Shown here: in pieces, positions 6,224 through 7,001 of the stretch | How the letters are laid out: each line of letters starts with the position of its first letter | How positions within the stretch are numbered: position 1 is the first letter of the stretch | NCBI GenBank assembly: GCA_020346805.1 | Contig: CP070790.1 | Location: 3,312,845-3,319,845 of the forward strand | Reading direction: 5' to 3' | DNA length: 7,001 bases | Source: Planctomycetota bacterium | GTDB taxonomy: Bacteria > Planctomycetota > Phycisphaerae > UBA1845 > PWPN01 | Translations under genes and position numbers: made by a program | Notes under the pieces: model-generated | What the model was told of the DNA's origin: nothing | Seen by the model: the letters and a program-made list of their open reading frames with translations, nothing else | Database searches by the model: none

Positions 6224-7001
6224 ATGAGTGCAAGAAAAGGACTGGTTATCTCACTGGCGGTTTTGATGTTGGTGCTGTGGATCGGCACCTGTGGCTATAT
6301 GCTGCTCGATAAACATTTGTCCTTTATCGACGCATTGTATCAGGTGGTGATTACGCTATCCACGGTAGGCTTCGATGAAATCTTCTACGAGCGGACCAGA
6401 GAAATAGAGCTTTGGAGCATTCTAATCATCATGTTTGGCGTATCCTCCGCCCTGGTGGCTGTTGGATGCCTCACCGCTATGATCGTCGGGGGTGAAGTCG
6501 ATCGACTGATTGGGAGCAGAAAATTGGAATCGCGAATCAGAAAAATGAGCAATCACGTAATCGTATGCGGATTTGGGCGCATGGGAGAACTGCTGGTAAA
6601 ACGACTCCTCGAGCGAAACATCCAGGTGGTGGTTATCGAAAAAGATCCTAAACGCGTAAGTGATATCGAACATACCGGCCAGCTTTACATCGCCGGGGAC
6701 GCAACTGAGGAAATCGCTCTGCAGCGGGCGGGTATCGAACACGCCAAAAGCCTGGTAACCGCCTTGACCAGCGATGCCGATAATGTATTCGTTACCCTCA
6801 CTGCCCGCCAGATGAGACCCGACTTGTATATCGTAGCCCGCGCCGAGCAATTTACTACCGAGCCAAAACTCAAGCGGGCCGGAGCCAACCGGGTTATGTC
6901 ACCCCAGACCATCGGTGCCGAAAGAATCGCCAATATCCTGACCAGGCCGCATCTGGTCGATTTTGTCGACGTGGCCGCCAAAGGCGTGGAGTTGGAAATG
7001 G
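6224..7001 (+). CDS. Two-transmembrane potassium channel with RCK domain (partial, runs off right edge)
   Basis: The frame gives 259 codons from ATG to the right edge with no stop, so the C-terminus is missing. The layout is that of MthK-type channels. Transmembrane segment 1 covers about residues 7-27, the pore helix 33-46, the selectivity filter T47-V-G-F-D-E52, and transmembrane segment 2 63-89 with glycines G72 and G81 as possible hinges. A cytoplasmic RCK (TrkA-N) domain begins at about 110, with GFGRMG at 116-121, acidic E139 and GDAT at 158-161. From about 225 (MSPQTIGAERIANIL) the sequence runs toward a TrkA-C-like region that is cut off. The filter departs from canonical TVGYGD: Phe for Tyr, Asp for the second Gly, Glu for Asp. 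Four such subunits would form a K+ pore gated by ligand binding to the RCK ring. An AAGGA lies 16 bases upstream, rather far, so in-frame TTG starts at 6194 or 6200 are possible, but ATG fits TM1 best. Confidence 0.9.
   Translation, partial: MSARKGLVISLAVLMLVLWIGTCGYMLLDKHLSFIDALYQVVITLSTVGFDEIFYERTREIELWSILIIMFGVSSALVAVGCLTAMIVGGEVDRLIGSRKLESRIRKMSNHVIVCGFGRMGELLVKRLLERNIQVVVIEKDPKRVSDIEHTGQLYIAGDATEEIALQRAGIEHAKSLVTALTSDADNVFVTLTARQMRPDLYIVARAEQFTTEPKLKRAGANRVMSPQTIGAERIANILTRPHLVDFVDVAAKGVELEM

Noticed and set aside
6422..6981. Minus-strand frames opposite the channel gene
   Set aside because: They are antisense to an intact channel frame with pore and RCK motifs, and their products lack recognisable features.
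1..7001. CRISPR arrays, tRNA or rRNA genes, insertion sequences with a transposase, phage or toxin-antitoxin genes
   Set aside because: No regularly spaced repeats, tRNA-like folds, transposase frames or phage genes were seen; the only mobile-like candidate is the non-coding palindrome at 6046-6149.

Overview
The window fits a bacterium of the Planctomycetota/PVC type. It has a secreted protein resembling PEP-CTERM-sorted proteins, a secreted S1-family sulfatase, and a Tat-exported protein related to L-fucose isomerase. That combination is common in polysaccharide-degrading planctomycetes and relatives. The assignment comes from gene content only and is moderate at best; no rRNA, tRNA or other marker gene is present.

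Left part (1-3841, all minus strand). Read in the direction of transcription, an exported L-fucose isomerase-like protein (3841-2384) is followed after 73 bases by a sulfatase (2310-895). They look like one transcript, ending at a strong hairpin terminator at 683-718. Further on lies the start of a separate secreted protein (428 to beyond the left edge). Its presumed leader contains a second hairpin with a T-run, placed between a candidate promoter and the start codon, so it may act as an attenuator.

Middle (3842-4233). This 392-base gap separates two divergently transcribed units. It holds a candidate minus-strand promoter whose -10 box overlaps a perfect 6-5-6 dyad, and a separate 13-base dyad just upstream of the plus-strand antiporter gene.

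Right part (4234-7001, plus strand). A CPA2-type cation/proton antiporter with a C-terminal nucleotide-binding RCK (TrkA-N) domain (4234-5922) is followed by a two-transmembrane potassium channel with its own RCK domain (6224 to beyond the right edge). The two look like a monovalent-cation (K+) homeostasis locus in which both transporters sense a nucleotide or redox ligand through RCK domains. The channel has an unusual selectivity filter (TVGFDE). Between the genes is a nested imperfect inverted repeat of about 104 bases (6046-6149), the most striking non-coding structure in the window. It is either a REP/MITE-like repeat or an elaborate terminator.

I saw no complete new multi-gene system. 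The items most worth following up are the 6046-6149 palindrome, the exported isomerase-like/sulfatase pair, the channel filter, and the two candidate control sites on the left side.
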